Assembly: GCA_041493035.1 (NCBI GenBank)
Contig: JBGPYB010000094.1
Coordinates: 1 to 18,937 of the forward strand
Reading direction: 5' to 3'
Origin: JBGPYB01 sp041493035
Lineage (GTDB): Bacteria; Acidobacteriota; Vicinamibacteria; Fen-336
Length of the DNA stretch: 18,937 nucleotides
Under the pieces are notes generated by a model that saw nothing but the letters and a program-made list of their open reading frames with translations, was not told where the DNA came from and searched no databases. Made by a program: the position numbers and the translations under genes. Positions 16,526 to 18,937 of the stretch are shown in pieces (the stretch's first letter is position 1; each line of letters starts with the position of its first letter).

Positions 16526-17476
16526 ATGAGGGGCCAGGACGAGATCCTCGATCGTTGCCGGGTCATCATCCAGGAGGGATCCAAGAGCTTCGCCCAAGCG
16601 GCTTGCCTCTTCGATCCGAAGACTCGCGACGCGGCATTTCTCCTCTACGCGTGGTGCCGGCATTGCGACGACCAGATTGACGGCGAGCACCTGGGCTACA
16701 AGAACGCAGGCGAGGATTGTGGCGACCGAGGCGACCGGCTGGCTCACCTCTACGAGAAGACGCGAGCCGCCCTCCGGGGCGAGGCATCTCAGGACCCTGT
16801 CTTCGCTGCTCTTCAGCGGGTCGTCACCAGTTACGAAATCCCTGAACGTTACCCTCTCGAGCTTCTCGAAGGCTTCGCCATGGACGTGGAGGGTCGGCGC
16901 CACGCGGGCCTGGACGAGCTGTTCCTCTATTGCTACCACGTGGCGGGCACCGTCGGCCTGATGATGGCCCACATCATGGGCGTGCGCGACGAGTGGACGC
17001 TCAGGCGGGCTGCCGATCTCGGGATCGCTCTTCAGATGACAAACATCGCCCGAGACGTCATCGACGACGCGCGATCGGGGAGGGTGTACCTTCCCCTCGG
17101 CTGGCTGGAGCGTGCAGGGGTCCCGGCGGACGAGATCGCCGATCCGCGCTACCGAGTTCAGTTGGCGCGGGTCGTGGAACAGCTCATGGCCGAAGCCGAT
17201 CGCTACTACGATTCGGGGGCGCGAGGGCTCTGCCGGCTGCCGTTCCGTTCCGCCTGGGCCGTGGCCGTGGCCCGCGGTGTCTACCGCGAGATCGGCGAAA
17301 CCGTTCTTCGCCTGGGCGACCGGGCCTGGGACGAGCGAGCCATCGTGCCGAAGCATCGCAAGCTCGCCCAGGTGGGCCGGGGTCTCGTGGCCGCGGGCTT
17401 CTCGTCGAGCGTCGGACGCCTCCAGGGCGCTCCCCCCCGCTCCGACCTCTGGACCAAGGAACCGAGCCTGGACTAA
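16526..17476 (+). CDS. crtB: Phytoene synthase CrtB
   Basis: Condenses two geranylgeranyl diphosphates to phytoene, the first committed carotenoid step. A 316-residue all-helical trans-prenyltransferase. Both Mg-binding aspartate motifs are present: DDQID at 48-52 and DVIDD at 177-181 (within NIARDVIDDARSGRVYLPLGWL). YAWCRHCDD, EGFAMDVEGRR and YCYHVAGTVGLMM are standard for the family. The ATG at 16526 lies one base after the crtI stop. It is the last gene of the crtY-crtI-crtB unit; no crtE, crtZ, crtW or photolyase-type neighbour follows. Downstream, after only 11 bases, the Rhs-type sequence begins, so the transcript end is not obvious. Confidence 0.96.
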   Translation: MRGQDEILDRCRVIIQEGSKSFAQAACLFDPKTRDAAFLLYAWCRHCDDQIDGEHLGYKNAGEDCGDRGDRLAHLYEKTRAALRGEASQDPVFAALQRVVTSYEIPERYPLELLEGFAMDVEGRRHAGLDELFLYCYHVAGTVGLMMAHIMGVRDEWTLRRAADLGIALQMTNIARDVIDDARSGRVYLPLGWLERAGVPADEIADPRYRVQLARVVEQLMAEADRYYDSGARGLCRLPFRSAWAVAVARGVYREIGETVLRLGDRAWDERAIVPKHRKLAQVGRGLVAAGFSSSVGRLQGAPPRSDLWTKEPSLD

Positions 17477-17487
17477 TTTCCAGGTGA

Positions 17488-17760
17488 GCCCGCCGACCAC
17501 CATTCAAGGCACCTCCGCCCGGAACCGCCCCTGTCGACCGCAGGAGACACAACCCGTCCCTCTCCACTACCCATAGCCTTGACCAGGAGATCATAATTCG
17601 GCGGCCAACCTTCAGTACCACTTCTGGCCTTGCCGAGACGTTCGGGCATGAATTCATGCATCTCTGTGGACTTGGGCCAGATCCGGGCGGCCGCGGAAGT
17701 AACGTTCCGATCTATGGGGCCAACGCCGACGCCGCGGACTGTGGATCCGGGGGGCTGTGA
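17488..17760 (+). pseudogene. Headless C-terminal tip of an Rhs-type protein, zinc-peptidase-like
   Basis: A frame of 90 codons follows a stop at 17485-17487 and ends at TGA 17758-17760. It has no ATG, GTG or TTG before the ATG inside its own motif, so it cannot be a complete gene. Its second half reads GLAETFGHEFMHLCGLGPDP and then NADAADCGSGGL. HEFMH (17647-17661) is an HExxH zinc site followed by LCG; the Asp residues at 17728 and 17737 could supply a third ligand. From memory, short HExxHLCG tips with a following xDAxxxxC segment occur at the C-termini of Rhs repeat proteins. That is the reason for this call, supported by the Rhs core fragment 460 bases downstream. The first 40 residues look unstructured and may not be native sequence. 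An isolated fragment of another peptidase is the alternative. Confidence 0.5.
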
Positions 17761-18218
17761 TGCGGTTCGCGTGTTGGGCACCGCTTTTTCTTGCCTCGGT
17801 TCTTCTGGGTCAGTCAAAGAATACGGCCCCCAAGCGGGGAAGCGTGTCGGAGGCCGCGCAGGTCGTGGAAGAAGTACTCCGGAACGTCGTGTCAAAACGC
17901 TGTCAAGAGACCTTGTGCCTGCTCGCGGTCAAAGGAAAGGCGCTCGACGCTCAGCACCTCGCGACCTTGGCGCAATTCGGCCAAGTGGCTGCACCCGCCG
18001 CCAGCGACCTCAAGCTGGATGAGTCTGGGATGTCCGGAGCTGCTCGTTCCCGCGGAGCACAGGTGATCGACATCCTGAAGGTAACCGTGGAACGCGATAC
18101 TGCGGTCGCCCAGGTGCATGTCTACTCATCCATCATTGACACGACCCTCTGTCGATATCGCGTGCAGCGGGCGAAATCAGGCTGGCATGTGGAGGAACCC
18201 GTCGAGTGCACGGCGTGA
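17760..18218 (+). CDS. Small exported four-cysteine protein, possible immunity partner
   Basis: A 152-residue protein I cannot name. Residues 1-17 form a signal peptide (MRFACWAPLFLASVLLG), with no lipobox cysteine at the likely cleavage point. The mature part has four cysteines (48, 53, 131, 150), an even number that fits disulfides outside the cytoplasm. The C-terminal third (ILKVTVERDTAVAQVHVY, then CRYRVQRAKSGWHVEEP) alternates like the curved sheet of an NTF2-like or cystatin-like fold. The ATG at 17760 shares its A with the stop of the preceding tip (TGATG), and GTG 17757 is possible too; a G-run just upstream could bind the ribosome. Position directly after a toxin-like tip and before an Rhs core fragment suggests an immunity protein, but no known immunity family was recognised. 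Confidence 0.65.
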   Translation: MRFACWAPLFLASVLLGQSKNTAPKRGSVSEAAQVVEEVLRNVVSKRCQETLCLLAVKGKALDAQHLATLAQFGQVAAPAASDLKLDESGMSGAARSRGAQVIDILKVTVERDTAVAQVHVYSSIIDTTLCRYRVQRAKSGWHVEEPVECTA

Positions 18219-18937
18219 GAAGAAGACCTACTCGGGCGGCACGCCTCCGGTGACGGACCCGCCCGAGGTCTTTACCTACGACCTCGCGGGACAGCTCCTG
18301 AGCGAACAGAGCAGCAAGAACGCGAGTACCGTCGCCTATACCTACGACCTGGGCGGCAACCGTCTACGACAGCGCGGGAAACAGGACCCGGAAGCAGCAG
18401 CTCGACTACACAGAGGACTACACGTACGACCTGCTCTACCGGCTGACCGGGGTGAACCGCACGGGGTCGACACCCCCGTCGCAATGGGCCTACGGCTACG
18501 ACCCCGTCGGCAACCGGATCGCCGAGCAGATCGACAACAGCGTGCTCAGCTCCTCCTACGACCAGCGTAACCAACTGAACACGAGGGGGACGGGAGGATC
18601 GCTCCCCCTCCACGTCAAGGGCACGCTGAACGAGCCTGGGACCGTTACCGTGAATGGTCTGGCGGCGAGGATGAGCCCAAGCAACACGTTCGACGCGGAC
18701 GTCACGGCGGCCTCGGGGAGCAGTACCCTGTCTCTCGTGGGCCGGGACGTCAGCGGGAACCAGACCACGGCGAACTACAGCGTGAGCCTCTCGGGCACCG
18801 GGGCGACGTTCGCCTACGACCCGAACGGCAACCTCAGCCAGAAGGTCGAGGGAAGCATCACTACGACCTACACCTGGGACGCCGAGAACCGCCTGCTCCA
18901 AGTCCAGAACAACGGCAGCACGGTCGCCGCCTTCTCG
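18219..18937 (+). pseudogene. Rhs/YD-repeat core fragment, frameshifted, continues past the window
   Basis: YD-repeat sequence starts right after the preceding stop with no start codon of its own. In frame 1 (18219-18360) it reads FTYDLAGQLLSEQ and AYTYDLGGN. From 18362 the repeats continue in the +1 frame: VYDSAGNRTRKQQ, YTYDLLYRLTGV, YGYDPVGNRIAEQ, SSSYDQRNQLNTRG, FAYDPNGNLSQKVEG and TYTWDAENRLLQVQNN. That frame is open to the window end. Between about 18600 and 18785 lies a VTVNGLAARMSPSNTFDADV stretch ending in GRDVSGNQTTANYSV, which looks like an Ig-like domain placed between repeats. Family knowledge: YD repeats form the shell that encloses a C-terminal toxin in Rhs/Tc proteins. As seen, it cannot be translated as one protein without a frame change. 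Confidence 0.8.

Noticed and set aside
17473..17895. 140-codon minus-strand frame over the Rhs tip
   Set aside because: It has no domain signal, while the plus-strand frame carries HEFMHLCG and a stop/start overlap with the next gene.
18272..18901. 209-codon minus-strand frame opposite the Rhs core
   Set aside because: The plus strand has regular YD repeats; the antisense frame reads as repeats of their complement only.

Overview
The window is very GC-rich, densely coded bacterial chromosome. The gene mix suggests a Gram-negative soil or sediment bacterium, and my best guess is Acidobacteriota (for example a Thermoanaerobaculia-like or Vicinamibacteria-like lineage). It includes a DUF885 peptidase-like protein, a giant secreted protein of tandem carboxypeptidase-regulatory-like domains, a GH113-like glycosidase, a bacterial crtY-crtI-crtB set and an Rhs island. 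There is no rRNA, so the taxonomy is inference.

Layout. 1-972 is the 3' part of a DUF885 gene. 952-1095 on the minus strand is a possible remnant of another gene. 1182-3219 holds a zinc-ribbon rhomboid protease gene followed one base later by a tRNA-dihydrouridine synthase gene. 3275-7450 encodes a 1391-residue exported protein built from about 15 tandem beta-sandwich repeats. It converges tail to tail on a minus-strand pair (7458-10300): an ABC exporter and, immediately downstream, a secreted GH113-like glycosidase. Divergent from the exporter is a TPR plus cyclic-nucleotide-binding-domain protein (10367-11377). Then comes a stand-alone sufB with its own promoter (11457-12905), a hairpin overlapping a new promoter, and a GYF-domain membrane protein gene (13040-13849). 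This is followed by crtY-crtI-crtB (13862-17476), whose members overlap or nearly touch.

The crt genes encode phytoene synthase, phytoene desaturase and lycopene cyclase, enough to turn geranylgeranyl diphosphate into a cyclised carotenoid such as beta-carotene. No GGPP synthase gene (crtE) is present here.

The last 1.45 kb (17488-18937) is different in kind. A headless reading frame ends in a HEFMHLCG zinc-peptidase-like motif. Its stop codon overlaps the start of a small exported four-cysteine protein gene. Directly after that comes an Rhs/YD-repeat core fragment with no start codon and an internal frame change, running off the window. This order (C-terminal tip, small partner gene, displaced core fragment) matches the orphan toxin/immunity modules known downstream of rhs genes, and it is the most interesting part of the window.

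Many long minus-strand and alternative-frame reading frames are GC-driven shadows and are left out. No tRNA, rRNA, CRISPR array, insertion sequence or integrase was seen, and no gene-free stretch exceeds 300 bases.
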